Of a DNA stretch of 64,000 nucleotides, positions 23,328-36,057 are shown piece after piece. Below the pieces are notes generated by a model, which saw only the letters and a program-made list of their open reading frames with translations, did not search any database and was not told the DNA's origin. Position 1 is the first letter of the stretch, and every line of letters begins with the position of its first letter. Origin of the DNA: Brachionus plicatilis (taxonomy: Eukaryota > Rotifera > Eurotatoria > Ploima > Brachionidae); assembly GCA_010279815.1 (NCBI GenBank), contig QEOQ01000192.1, positions 806,210 through 870,209 of the forward strand. Reading direction: 5' to 3'. The position numbers and the translations under genes were made by a program.

Positions 23328-23842
23328 GAATTCATTTTTCAAAAATATTTAAACTTTTAATTGTGATAATTTTATTTTTTAAGAAAAAATTTAAATTTTA
23401 TTCAAATCTCGATTATCTAAAATTCTCCAAATAAACTTTGAAATTATACCAATTTTTTTCTTTACTAATATTTTACTAAACTGTTACCTGTTTAATAATA
23501 ATTTATTGTTAAAATAAATTGAGAAAAAAAATTAACACGATAAGAAAAGAAGTAACTACGATTTTTTTTGATCCACAATAGCAAGAACAGTAAATTACGG
23601 GAGCGAGAAGAGAAATACAGATAATTAGGAATTACAGCTAAATTTTTTTATTCAATTAGGCTTTATAAATTTATTTTTATTAAGAAATTAAAAAAAATAA
23701 AATCAGATTCCAGACTGATGTTTTTGTGTTGAAATCGATTTCTTCAATAACATTTTTAGACATTTATTTTAAATATTTTTTTGTAACTTCATTAATTTAG
23801 ATTAGTCCTAGAATTAAAACAAAATAATTATTTTTTTTTGCA
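23328..23842. other. Short intergenic region between gene B and gene C
   Basis: AT-rich. An AATAAA at 23430-23435, about 100 nt after the gene B stop, is a possible polyadenylation signal; the same CCAAATAAACTTTG context follows gene D at 46849-46854. The two units are alignable to about 23510/46920 and then diverge. The opposing promoter of gene C would lie in the last 100 bases. Confidence 0.45.
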
Positions 23843-23848
23843 TATAAA
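23843..23848 (+). promoter_or_regulatory. TATA-like element before gene C
   Basis: TATAAA in the context GCATATAAATCAG, 32 nt before the ATG of gene C. If it acts as a TATA box, the 5' leader would be only a few bases long. The base composition makes chance matches common. Confidence 0.3.
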
Positions 23849-23879
23849 TCAGAGTTAAATATTTTTTGTTTTAAATAAA

Positions 23880-26800
23880 ATGATTTTACTAAGAATAATT
23901 TTTATTTTTGGTGCTTTAAATGTATCAAAACAATTTAGCATTTATGAAAAAGCAGAATACATTGGATGCTTCAGAGATTCAAGCTTGGCTCCTGATTTCC
24001 AAAAAACTAAAATTTTCAGTCGAATTAACAATCCGAATGCTTGTTTTAATGAATGTAACCATTTGGGATATAAATTTGCCGCAACGCAATACAAGTAGAT
24101 TTTTTTTATTTAAATTTCTTAAATATTTTATTAGTCAATTTATCCAGAAATTCGACCCATTACACTTGTTCATGCGATGATCGGTATGGATCTCTTGGAT
24201 CAACTTCAAGTTTTAGATGTGACTGTGAATGCTTTCAAGAATTGGCTTATACTTGCGGTTGCTTTTCTTATAATAGAGTATATCGAGTTAAAAGTAAAAA
24301 AAAAACAATAAAAAAAATTAAAAAAAATAATTTAAATTTCATTTTATTGAAGACATGACTTTGGTTAAAGAATATATTGGTACTGAAAAATCGTTCTCAA
24401 TTTATCAAAACACATATTTCTTCACAACTTCGAAAGAAAAATGTGCTTACAGATGTCTAATTAGCTACAATCGTAAAATATCTTTCTTATCTAATGAGTA
24501 ATTTTTAAAAATTTTAAAGAATTTTTTATTTTAATCTATTTGACAAATATAGTTCCAGATGTTCTTGTTTTTTTGATCAGACACATTCAAATTCGAGCAG
24601 CAAAGCAATTGAATTAAACGGTATATCTTAATTATTAATGTACTTTTGGAAAAATAATCAGCCTTTTCAGTCCACAATATTTTGAATAGTTTTAGCGATT
24701 CTTTTAAGATTTGATTTTTGAAGGTTTTTTTTAGGGTTTTGGACAAATTGAAATTTCTCTTTATATTTTTTAAAGATTACCTAATGTAAATCTCTATTTT
24801 TTTTTCTTTATTCGGGTCTTTCAGAATTTAATATTGAATAACTGCCTGATTTTAAATAATCAGAAGTTTTATTGGAAAAAAGATTTTGGCGATGTTTATT
24901 AAAAAGACTAAATTAAAAAAAAAAGAAGAAATTTAAAAAAAGACTCAACAACAGTCTTGCTCTTACTATTTAAAATTAAGTTTTGCGCATTTATTTAAAT
25001 TGAATAAGAAAAAAAATTAGCAGAGTAAAAAAATAAAAAAATACTTAATATACTTCGGAATCTTCGAAGCGGAATTTTAATATCAAAGCCACAAACCAAA
25101 CTCACGTAATTATTTAATACCAGACTCTGATCACCCTTAACACATATTCGTGAACATCCCTGTTTTTTATTCAAGAGATCTAATTATTCATTTAGTAAAA
25201 ATAATTTCAATAGAATAACAGGGATATATCGTATTATAGCAAAAAAAATGATTTTAATGACTTTTTTAATGAAATTTTTTCCTTAACTTTAAAATTTGGA
25301 CATTTTTTCATGTTAGTTTTAAAAACTAACTGTTGCGAGTGAGTGTAACATCTTAAAAGACTTAAAGTGTCTGGTTCATTATTTTTATGACCCTAAAAAA
25401 AGTTTTAACTCAAATCTGACTTTTCCATTTTCTTTTTGACTTGGACTTTAGATCAACTCTGCTAATTTTTTTTCTTTCAAAGTTCTTCTTAAATTTTCTT
25501 TTCCTAATAGGAGGCTAATTCACAACTATATATAATTCAATTTAATAAATAAATAAATGAACAAATTTTTTCGAAAATAAAAAGTATGATTTTAGAAATA
25601 TTGTTTCTCAATACATTATATATCTTTAAGCCATTATTGTTTTATTAATCCTGATTGGTTTTAAAGATAATCATATTCCTCTTTAGCACTAGAAATTGAA
25701 AAAATGCCATTATTTGCAAAGCAAAATCTTCAAATTTTTATCATGAATTTTCACATATTTACCAAAAAGTAAATACACTCAATTTGTATGATCTAGGATC
25801 TTAATCATTTTTAAAGAATACATGTATTAGAATTTATAATATTTTCTTTTAAGATTACAAAACAGAATCTCAGATTGTCATAAAAAATCTTGGAAACTTT
25901 AGATTCATAAGATAATTTTAAAAAGTCTGATCATACAAATCTTGATTCCTGCATTTTCCTAAAGTTTGCCAAAACGAATTTTTTAAAAACATACCTACTC
26001 TAATTTTTTTTATTAAAAATTTCTTTTTTTGGAAATCTTGAAAATAATCATATGAAAATAATATAATACAACTAGAAATAACTCTAAGCTTCTTTAATTC
26101 AAAATTTGACCATAAAATTCTAATTTTTAAATTGACTTATATTTTGAAAATAAATTAATCATATTTTGATTTAGAATACTATTTATCAGTAAGTTGCCCG
26201 TCTTTCGGACAAGTTTACCAAATTTTATATTGTGATGTAACATTTCGAGTTGATATAAGTAATCCAATATTCGAAGTTAAAAATGGAAATGGTTTAAATG
26301 GTGATTTCCAACGTCAACAGGATTTTTCGGTACGATTAAGTTACGTAACACAAGGATCATATGAGACAAATTTTTCTATCAAAAATAGCGAATTAAGTCT
26401 AAATCCAGTTATAATGAGTATTTTGAAAAATCATTTAATAAAAAATTGTCTTAATTTTTTTAAATAAAGTTTATCCAACTTTAAACTTAAATGATGATGT
26501 GATCAGTAATTTGAAAAAAATTTTTCCAAAAAATTTTATTCACTTTTATTTAAAGAATCTGAATTTTTAATTAACACATTGGTAAATGAAATTGGATGTT
26601 TCAATTTAAAAAATTTTGAAAACGAATTTGGCAACTATTCGATAGTTAGTCAAAGTCCGATGAATAGTCATATTTGCATCCAAAAGTGCTCACATACTAA
26701 TCATAAATATGCTATTTTAATGGAAGGGTAAAATCTTAAAAATAAATAAAATTTTTAAAATATGTATAAAAAAATTTTCATTTAGCGGAAAATGTTATTG

Positions 26801-29800
26801 TACAAGCCGATATGGCCTGAACGGAAAGTCTGACCACAAAAATTGTGAATGTGTTTGCTTAGGATCATACGATTTTTTTTGTGGCTGTGAAAATTTTTAT
26901 CTGGCATATAAAATTAAAGGTTTAGAAAAAAATAAGATTATTTTAAGAATCTATTTATTTATTTTTTTTTTCTTAGATATTAGAGAAAGTCAAAAACTAC
27001 TTGGGTCATCAAAAGGCTGTTTTAAAGACCACTATTCGCCCACCAAAATCACGTTTAGTTTTAACACTAATGGAATATGTATGAAGCACTGTTTACTGTT
27101 AGGATATAGATATTTTTCAACTGAAAGCGGGTATAATCTAAGAAAAAATTTTCAAAATAAATTTATTTTGTTTAATAGAAATATATGTAATTGCTTTTGG
27201 AATTATTTTAGTCAACAGAAAACTTCTGAAAAAAGGTGTAATTATAAATGCCCTGGAAATTCAACTCAGCTATGTGGTGGTCCTTTTGGATTTCAGACGA
27301 TTTATGAAATTAAAGGTTTTGATTTCAAAATTACTTTGATTAATAAAATAATTAAATTTAAAGAAACTAATTTTACGATTGAGATTCCACGCATAACTAA
27401 AAAAAATGAAAATTTTAATTTTTCAATCACAAAATTGGTGGATACTCTCATAGAACATTTTCCATTCAAATTTAGTCTTTTGTCTACTGGCAGTTTTCGA
27501 GTTGAATTGAATTTTCCAAACAATTCTTCTGCAATTTTAAAATTTAATTCAACAGGCTTCAAAACAATTGAAATAAAATCTGAGCATTTTTATTTTAATC
27601 CTTTGATGTACCTATCTGATACGACCAATAATTCTGCTAATAAAACCAACTTGTCAAATATAGAAATTTTTGGTATTTTATGTAAAAGAAAAAAAATGAT
27701 GATTTTTTTTAAAGTTTATTCATTTATTTTAGACTTTGGTAATTATTCTCACTGTCGCCAAGATTATTCTCGAAGATTTTCTTACACAATGACAATAAAT
27801 GGTAATCCAGAATGTAGCCAGCGTTGTGTTCATGAAGGATTGTCTTCATTTTCTACAATTTTGAGTTCCAGGTATTTTCTTTCAATAAACAAAAATGCTT
27901 TTTTAAAACCCAGTTTAATTTTTTAAATCGTTTTTCATAGTTAAAAAAAATTTTCTATAAGCAATAAAAAAAATTAATTTCACTTTTGAAAACATCAAAA
28001 ATAATTTACCAAATTTTACGTAAAATTACGCAAAATATGGAAAAAAAAGAAAACAACGTGAAATACACTAAAATTTTTCTTATTTTTCTTATTTAAATAC
28101 AACTTCTAGTTATTTTTGTTTTTTTTTAATGCAGAAACACAGAAAAAATTATAAAAAACTGTCCCTCATTAAACTTATCCACAAATTTAATAAGAACAAA
28201 ATCAATTCAAACACACGCAATTATGATAAAAACAATAACATTTTGATTTTTTTGTAATAAATTTATTGTAGATATAACAAGTTTGATGTAAATTGAACTT
28301 TTAACCTTTTTTGGAATAAATTGATTTTAAACATAACAAATTCATCAGGAATGAAATTAATTTAATACTTAATAGTTTATTTTAGGCCTATACATTTTCC
28401 ATCAATACTTTAACTTTACCTGTATTTACTTAAATCAATAAAACGCCACAAAAAAAATTTAATTTTTATTTTATATTTATTATTCTGAAGGAGCATAAAC
28501 TCCGTAAAATTATTTAATACAAAAATCTAAATAGCTCAAAATTACGTTTTAACTCTAAAATACTAATAAACATACAGATAATAAAATAATAAAGAAATTT
28601 AAATTTATTCAAAAAATATGGAATCTCATGCTAAATCTATAGAAAGCTTTCTCGTGGGCACCATTAGTAGACCCCGAACCAATTCTTTAATGCCAAAGTG
28701 GTTGTAGAAAAAAACAATAAATTTATATGTGTTTATTTTTAATAAAATTGTTCGATTTGTAATAAGAAAATTATTTTTTAATTATATTAGAGATGAATTC
28801 ATTCATTTTGTAAAAATTCTATTAATTCCATTAATTTTTATTTAATAAATTTCATTACGTTTAAATTAGATATTGTCATAATAAATTTGTTTAATTGAAT
28901 TTGTGGTATTTTTATTAAATTTACTATTGAAAAATATTAAGAGTCTAAAAAATTGAACCACTTTTTTTCTTTTTAAAATCTAAAGTTAGTGAATGAAGCT
29001 TGAAAAAAAAATGGACTTTATATTTAAAATAATTCATTCTTTTAACTAAACATTTAAAAAAATGTTTTAATTTTAGTCAACAATGTCGCTGTGGTATAAA
29101 TATTTGGAAAACTAGAAGTGATGATATTCACTGCATGTGCGCTTGTTTTTCAGATTTATCTACATTTTGTGGATGTTATGGATACCATCGCATTTTTGAC
29201 ATTTACCGTAATAAAAAATGTTCAAAAAAATGTTTTAAAAAAAGTTTTTTTTAAAGCTATGAACAGCAGTGAAATGACAATCTCAATTTATAAGGGCTGT
29301 TCTGTTGATTATGGAGAGCTCGAAGTAGAAATTGGCTTTCTCAACAATAAGCTTTGTATTCAATATTGTCATTCAAATGGCTTTAACTATTCTTTAACTC
29401 AGCGAGGGTAATTAGAATAATCAATTTGAAAAAGTAACAAGGAATAAATTTTATTGAATAGTTATTTGTGTAAATGCAGTGGCTCTCTCAACCAAACCGA
29501 CTTGGTAAGTGAAACCGAATGTAACTTTGCTTGCAATGCAAATTCTTCTGAATACTGCGGTGGAATTCATCGAAATACTGTTTACCGAATAAACAGTAGG
29601 ACTAAAAAAATATAATTAAATTTTTTTAATTAATTTTATTTTTACAAGAATTAAACTTGAGTCTTTCCTGTAATGAGAGTGTTTTAAAATACGAGACTGC
29701 TCAATGCTCAATCTTGATTAACTTTGGCCCTGAAATCGACCCAAATTTCAATTTATCTATTAACTTTGTAGATTTTAATGAAGAAGTATTATTACCATAT

Positions 29801-32800
29801 AATGACACAGGACTTTTGGTGACAAGAAGTTTCAATCGAAGTGGAAATTATACTGTAAAAGTAAGACTTATCAACTATCCCCTTTTTACAAGCTCGGTAA
29901 TCACAGGTAAATATTTAATTTAATAGAATCAGTTTTTTTTTTTATCATTTTTTTTATTCATAGTTGAACCATCTTCTGAAATTTTAGGTAACATTTCAAA
30001 AATAATTGTACTTGATTTTATTTTGAAATATTAGACAATAATTACCAGGGTTGTTTTTATGATAGAATTCCATATGACATGTCAGATTTTTTAGTCAAAA
30101 ATGAGAATAATTTAAACAACAAAAAATGTAATGAGCTTTGTCGCGATTTGGGATTCAATTTTTCTTCAACTCATGAAGGGTAAATTTAAATGTTCAAATT
30201 CACAATAAAAAAAAAATTAAAAATTTTTTGAATTTTTTGATTCATATCCTTTCAAAAAAAATCTAATTAAATTTAAAAAGAAAATTTTGTGCATGTATGA
30301 ACAAATTTGGCAGCTATAACATAGCAAATGATGCCAATGAATGTAACAATACGTGTTCCGGCGATGAATCTGACGTTTGTGGTGGCGTATCTTATCAACC
30401 TGTGTCTGTTTATAAAATTGAAAATGGTTGCAAAAAATGAAAAATTCAAAGATTTTTTTTTAAACTTTAACTTTTAAAGATTTGTTACAGGAATCGAGAC
30501 TATTTTCTTACTTTACTGAATGCATAACTGTTGATTTGGAAAATTTTAAGCCATTAAACCATTTTAAAAATCATCAAAATTGTATCAATTTATGCAAAAT
30601 TTACAAATTTTATCTAGTAGATACTGAGTAAATTTTGAATTTATCCTTTGATATTTTACTAAAAAATAACTAAAGAAATTGCTATTGTGCTAACAATTAC
30701 AGCACGCTAGGCATTGATAGAACAAATGCTTTATGTGATATCAATATTAGACCAACTCATATTCAAACTTATGGTGGATCAGTCTATTTCACAAAATCAG
30801 TCTATCGTGGTAAGATAAATTTTAAATTAAAAATAATTTTTTTTCTAGGAAATTTTCTTTTAGTCACCGAACCTCGACAAGAATTGCCAATGTTTTATGC
30901 TCTATTGATTGGATGCTATTCTCTTAACAATGATCACATAAAAGTTCATGTCACATTCAAAGGTTTAACTATCACCAAGTGTCTTACCTATTGCTCTTAT
31001 TTTAACCAAAGCTATGCTTTTTCTGATTCCTCAAAATGCTATTGCTTGGAAGAGTTGAGTCAAGCTACTGAAAGAGACTGTTCAAAACTAAAAGTTTCAC
31101 TTTCAGATGGCCATTATGTTACAGACAATAACCTTCTGTACATATACCAGGCTCAAAGTAATTTTTAGTATTTTTTATTTTAAAAAATGATTTTATCAAT
31201 TAATTTAAAAAAAAAATTAATTTCTGTAAAATAATTTAAAAAAGTAAACAAAGAAAAATAATAGTTAAATTTAAAAAATTATAATTATGAATAAGGACAT
31301 AATTCTTAATTTTGTTTTTCAATTAATTTTTTGATTTAGTGCAAAGTCTGATTAAATAAATTTAATTTATTAATTTTAAATGAATGAAATGACTTTTTAC
31401 AATCTAGTTTTACTTAAAATATGTGTATTTAAAAAATTAATCTTAAAAGATTAACTTAAAAATTTTAAATTTAAAAGATATTTATTTATTTTTTTCAAAA
31501 ATTTTATTAAGTTTTCTAAACGAAACGAAAAATACTCTAATTTAAATAAAATTAAATAAATCAAAAAAATCGTTCTTTCTTTTTTATTGTTATATTCAAT
31601 TATATAATTTATTAGAAGCAAATAATTTTATTTTAATAAAAGAAGATAAAGAAATAATTTAAATTTTATTCCATTATTTATTTAAAGTTAATCAAAAGGC
31701 TAGTGACCATGTCATGAAAGACTGATTAACACTTTATTCATTGAATTGAAATAAATATTAAATTTTATAAAATCATTTTAAAAATGAAGCATTGATATTC
31801 TGGCAAATTTTCTTAAATATTTTTTTTCAATTAATTTTCAAGAAAAAATCTTTTCTATAATTTAGAATTTAATATTTAGAATTTTAAGTTTTTATTAATT
31901 TTTTTTTTCAATTAGAGTTAAACATAGAAGCTTTAAAAGAGAATAATTATGAAAAAATTGGATGTTCGTCTGAAAATTTACATGAAGTTCTAGTGCATCA
32001 TTCACTAGACGAATCCAAATGTGTTGCTCTATGTCAAAGATTAGATTTTAATTACACTATTCGAAAAAACTCGTAAAAAATTTCACCCGATAATTTCAAT
32101 TTACTAATTTTATGTTTTTAAATTAAAAGAATTTGCTACTGCGGAAATAGCATCAAGAATGAATCATGTAATGGAAATTATTTTGAAATTTTTAATTCCA
32201 AAACAATTACAAGTAATTAGTAAAAAAAATTTAAAAAAATCTAATTTTTTTCTCAATTTTGTTTTTAGTCTTAACAACAGTTCTAGATATAACAACTGAA
32301 CTTACCAGCGACAGCATGATCTCTACATACATTCCATCAACCGAATTTGAAAGGACTACATCAGCTGATCAAGAGACTGCCAACAATACTTTCTCGCTAA
32401 TGAACACAAGAGACTTGGCAAATTTTATATCCAGTGTGGACTACGACATTACAGGGTGCCTAATCAATTGTACCAATAATGGAAAATGCAAAAAGAATAT
32501 CATAAGCAAAAAATTCGAATGCTCATGTGTAGAATATTATTATGGCAACGATTGTAGAACAAGTCGCAGAATATGTACTAACGAAATGCAGTGTTTAAAT
32601 TCAGGTACATGCATTGACATGATTGAATTTAACAAGGAAAAAAATACTTTTGAATTCACCTATAAATGCAATTGTAGTGAGTACTATTATGGTGAGAGGT
32701 GTCAGTATGAAGTTGATTTGTGCCAAAATATAACATGTTCATCAAATGGTTTTTGTAAAGTAAACGCAACCAAGGCAGCAGTGTGTAACTGCTTCAAGTT

Positions 32801-33032
32801 TTATAGTGGAGAAAATTGTCAAATAAGAAGCAAAGAATTAGTAATGATTAAACAAGTTATTTCAGTGAGCTCTATTATTGCCATTGTTGTCATTTCGGTT
32901 ATGTTTTTAACACTCGTGTTGAATGACATAAGCAGCTTGTTTATCAAAAAGGAAATGAAGAAAAATGTTCAAGGATGTGAAGAAGAAGCAAAGGAAATAA
33001 CTAATACTAAAGAATTGAAATACACTTGCTAA
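23880..33032 (+). CDS. Gene C: complete WSC/PKD/EGF single-span membrane protein, ~1,479 residues
   Basis: Complete model; the exon lengths sum to 4,440, an exact multiple of three. Exons: 23880-24094, 24148-24293, 24353-24497, 24553-24620, 26175-26417, 26470-26505, 26556-26727, 26786-26919, 26977-27130, 27179-27315, 27364-27672, 27733-27871, 29077-29207, 29257-29407, 29462-29595, 29649-29906, 29964-29987, 30035-30179, 30281-30426, 30480-30627, 30703-30809, 30864-31157, 31916-32072, 32130-32212, 32269-33032. The start is chosen because MILLRIIFIFGALNVS is a signal peptide running straight into the first WSC (EYIGCF). Approximate residues: WSC1 26-120, WSC2 (degenerate) 121-191, PKD 192-272, WSC3-4 285-483, PKD 484-586, WSC5-6 587-771, PKD 772-857, WSC7-10 866-1225, stalk to 1283, EGF1-3 to about 1415, span about 1424-1450. 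Many N-x-S/T sites. Probable receptor; ligand unknown. Confidence 0.85.
24621..26174 (+). other. 1.55-kb intron of gene C
   Basis: Phase-1 intron separating the first WSC pair from the first PKD exon. It includes a partial AAGTC/GACTT-type repeat ending CAACTCTG at 25454-25461. The part after 25772 corresponds to the start of the window. No gene on either strand. Confidence 0.6.
31158..31915 (+). other. Long intron before the last WSC domain of gene C
   Basis: Collinear with 5389-6159 of gene A with small indels (for example in the A/T runs near 31480-31600). No coding frame or element recognised. Confidence 0.6.
32269..33032 (+). CDS. Gene C terminal exon: stalk, three EGF-like domains, membrane span
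   Basis: Open exon of 764 bases entered in phase 1. The stalk (TTELTSDSMISTYIPS onward) is four residues shorter than in gene A. Three EGF-like domains follow DYDITGCLINC. The membrane span, its terminal Asn-Asp-Ile and the tail ending KYTC are identical to gene A. Pseudogene E carries a third copy with the same coding sequence split by a transposon. Confidence 0.88.
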
Positions 33033-33960
33033 GATTTCTTTATTTATTTGTTCGGACAAAAAATTTAATTGAATTGAAACTTAAAATTAGAAATACAAAA
33101 AAATATTTTAAAACTTTTTTTTTGTTTAATTTTAACTTAAAATGAATTTTGAATTTTGAATAAATTGAATTTGATTTTATTCGATTCTTTGATAAAGAAA
33201 TTGATGTCAAACTAGTTAAAAATTTGGAGCAATTTTCGATAATTCAAAAATTTTAAACTTTCCTGTTCATTTTGCTCCTTTGTTGTTATTTTTTTTTAAG
33301 CCTACAGAAATGACTAAAAAAACTAATATTTTTCAAGATTATTAATTTTATTTAAATAAAAACAAAATAGTTATTTCCAATCTTCATCTGATTTCCATCT
33401 TTGAAAAACTGTTTAATGAAATTGTACCAAAAAGTCTGCATCTGTAATCGGGGTTAAATTGTGAATTAAAAAAAAATTATCAATACCATATATGTGGTAT
33501 GTACCATATATGTTGAAATATATTACGACAAAAAAAAGTTAAATTTTGAATTGCAAAATTTCAAAATATTGATTTAGATTTTATTTTTACTTCAGATAAA
33601 AATTCATATAATTTTCTATTTAATTAAAGATTAAACAATTTATGTTTAATAAAGTTTAATCATTTATTTTTAAAAAATTGATTAATAATTCTTTTTTATT
33701 AAACTCAAAAACTAAAAATTTTGATTTGAAATTTACATTTGATCATGAACTTCAAATTGCCGTACGTACGATAAAATTTTACTCACCTGTTCTTCAATGG
33801 ATCCATGATCACGATTAGATCTAGCAAAAGTTTCACTGTTAAAGATATATCTTATATTGTAAAACTTACATTTTACTCCAATTCAAAAATGATTTGTCCT
33901 TTTTACTCTGAAAAAAAATTGACGCCAAAACATCAGCACAACATTTATTTTGGTTTATTT
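33033..33960. other. Intergenic sequence after gene C
   Basis: AT-rich. A segment at about 33205-33505, ending in CATATATGTGGTATGTACCATATATG (an imperfect palindrome), is absent after gene A. From 33530 it is collinear with unit 1. No gene seen. Confidence 0.5.
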
Positions 33961-34050
33961 GTCTGCTCGAGTCAATTCCAAGTTCAGACTTTTTTTTTTT
34001 TTTCAAAAGTCCGAGCAAAGACTTTTTTTTGGGACTTTTAAACAACTCTG

Positions 34051-34366
34051 GTTCGGTGTACCGGACTCAACTTGTACAGGAGTTCTGGGAATTGTTTGAT
34101 GTGAGGCGTATCCTAACATGCTCATTTCACCGGCAATGCGATGGCTTATCGGAAAGATCTATAAAGGGTATGATTACATGCTTCATTAAAAAGGATCTCG
34201 ACAATAACACGAGATTCTACCTTCTCTGAGTATGGCGTATAACACGGCAGTCCACTCAACTACAAAGTATACGCCATATGAGCTCATGTTCGGAAGAAAA
34301 CCCAAGTTAACTATTTATTTAGTCTTTCAGGCACCAACAATTAACATTAAAAAAATTTTAACATAG
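34051..34366 (+). mobile_element. Ty3/gypsy-type integrase remnant, unit 2 copy
   Basis: Same relic as at 8142-8990 but without the MITE, so the segment containing AYNTAVHSTT and PYELMFGRKP is continuous. A frame break separates it from the upstream core segment, exactly as in unit 1, so the break predates the duplication. Preceded by the CAACTCTG repeat end at 34043-34050. No LTRs or other domains. Confidence 0.8.
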
Positions 34367-35089
34367 AAGGTAGAATAGATTATTTATGGGAACTGCTTTT
34401 AGCGTTCAGTTTCAATTTGAATTTTCGGAACCGATGATTATTTTTTTTTATTTGATTTTTATTTTTTAATTTTTAAATTTTTTTTCGATGATTTAAAATC
34501 AAATTATTTTCTAAAAAATCATAAAAAACACTATTTTAAAATTGACTTGAATAAATTTATAATAAAACCTAAAAAACATTGGATGACAATGCGTCTCAGA
34601 ACTTTAGCAGTAAATATTTTAGTGATAAAGATAATTACTTAAAAACGAATAAATGATTTATTGAAACATTTTTTCAAATTAAGATTCTGGATTATAATAG
34701 TACCGTTTCTACTTTAAGGATTAGCTGGTGCCGTTTCGGATTTTAGTTTTAAGTTCTTGGACAAAATAGTTTTTAGATTTAGTCTCTAGTTACTCGAACA
34801 TATATTTATTTTGGTTCCAATAGCTGTTTTTAATGATAAATCTATTTTTCAGACTTGGACTTTTGAAAAAAATTTTAAAAAAAGTCTGGAATTGGGCTTT
34901 TTTCTTTTAGCTTGGGATTTATTTTGGAACTTTAATACAACTCTGATAAAATTCATCATCTCAACAAGCAAATTAGACATAGCTCGATTATCATAATCCA
35001 CATTTATTGCTTCAGAGCATTGTTAAAAAAGATGTTCATCATTAAAAATTTGTTTCTTTCAAAAAAGCTTTAAATTTTAGTTAAACGTT
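34367..35089. other. Intergenic sequence, empty site of the fold-back element
   Basis: Collinear with 8991-9581 joined to 11047-11090 of unit 1. It has one AAATTCATC at the place where the 1.46-kb element sits in unit 1, and a CAACTCTG repeat end at 34938-34945. About 80 bases at 35000-35080 are unit-specific. No gene seen. Confidence 0.6.
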
Positions 35090-35730
35090 TAATTATTTTC
35101 AGTAAATTGGATGTTTTTATTAATGAATGGAACATATTTCCTGATTCAGATAAAATCTGATAAAATTAGAAAATACTAAAGTTAAAATTTAAAGTCTAGA
35201 ATAAGTGTTTGCTTTTAAAAAAAAATTCATTTTCTAGAAACTGTATAAATTCAGGAACTTCTAATGAGTTTATTTATGGTTAAAAAAATATGCTGAATTT
35301 ATAAATCGTACGCATACAAGAGTGGAATTTAAAAAATAAATAAGACATTCTAGGAATAAAATCACTTCATTAAATTTATGGAATGATCTGGAAAATAAGA
35401 ATTAGATGTTAAAATTTTTTAATTATTTGTTTTTTTCGATTTTCGAACAGAACAAAAAACAAATATTATTAAATTATTTAAAAAATAAACATTTATGTAA
35501 TTTAAAAAACTTTGACGTCATTTCTTTAAATGAGAATTTTTAAGGTGGTTCAGAACTTTCAACACCAAGCGCATCTTTCAAAGGATGTTTTTATACTGAT
35601 AGTGTCTTCAATTCCAATTATTTGGGACGTAATACTTTAAGCTTATGCTTAAATTATTGTATTAAAAATAATGCAAAATTTTTTGCCATTTCCAATGGGT
35701 AATTTTACATTAAGTCTTTTTTTTATTTAA
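35090..35730 (+). pseudogene. Decayed WSC exon remnant followed by an intact WSC half-exon copy
   Basis: The first 120 bases are the same broken WSC remnant as at 11095. From about 35225 to 35725 the sequence instead closely matches the live intron and exon of gene D at 39650-40155, including a complete copy of the 154-nt WSC half-exon (35545-35698, equal to 39973-40126) with usable acceptor and donor. In unit 1 the corresponding exon is decayed and mutated. It lies 2.2 kb upstream of the first recognised exon of D and has no partner exon, so it is probably not part of a transcript. Confidence 0.7.
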
Positions 35731-36057
35731 TTCTCAGTTGGACCAAATTTTTCTAAAAACAAATTTGGCAAATTTGTATAAAATAGAACAAGAACTCTAA
35801 AATTAAAAAAAATAAAAAAATATTTATATAAGAAGTAATCAAATTAGCCAAAAAAATAAAATCAATACAAAAATAAGATACCAAGCTTTTCTAAAATAAA
35901 CTTAGGTCTATATACTAACGTGCAGAACTAATTATGTCCTTTAACACGGACAGACTTATAAAAATATTAATTTAATTCCTTAAAAAAATGTTAAATTAGC
36001 TGTCAGAAAAATTTTAAATTATTTGAATTAAAACTTCAGTCATCATTTGTTTATTTA

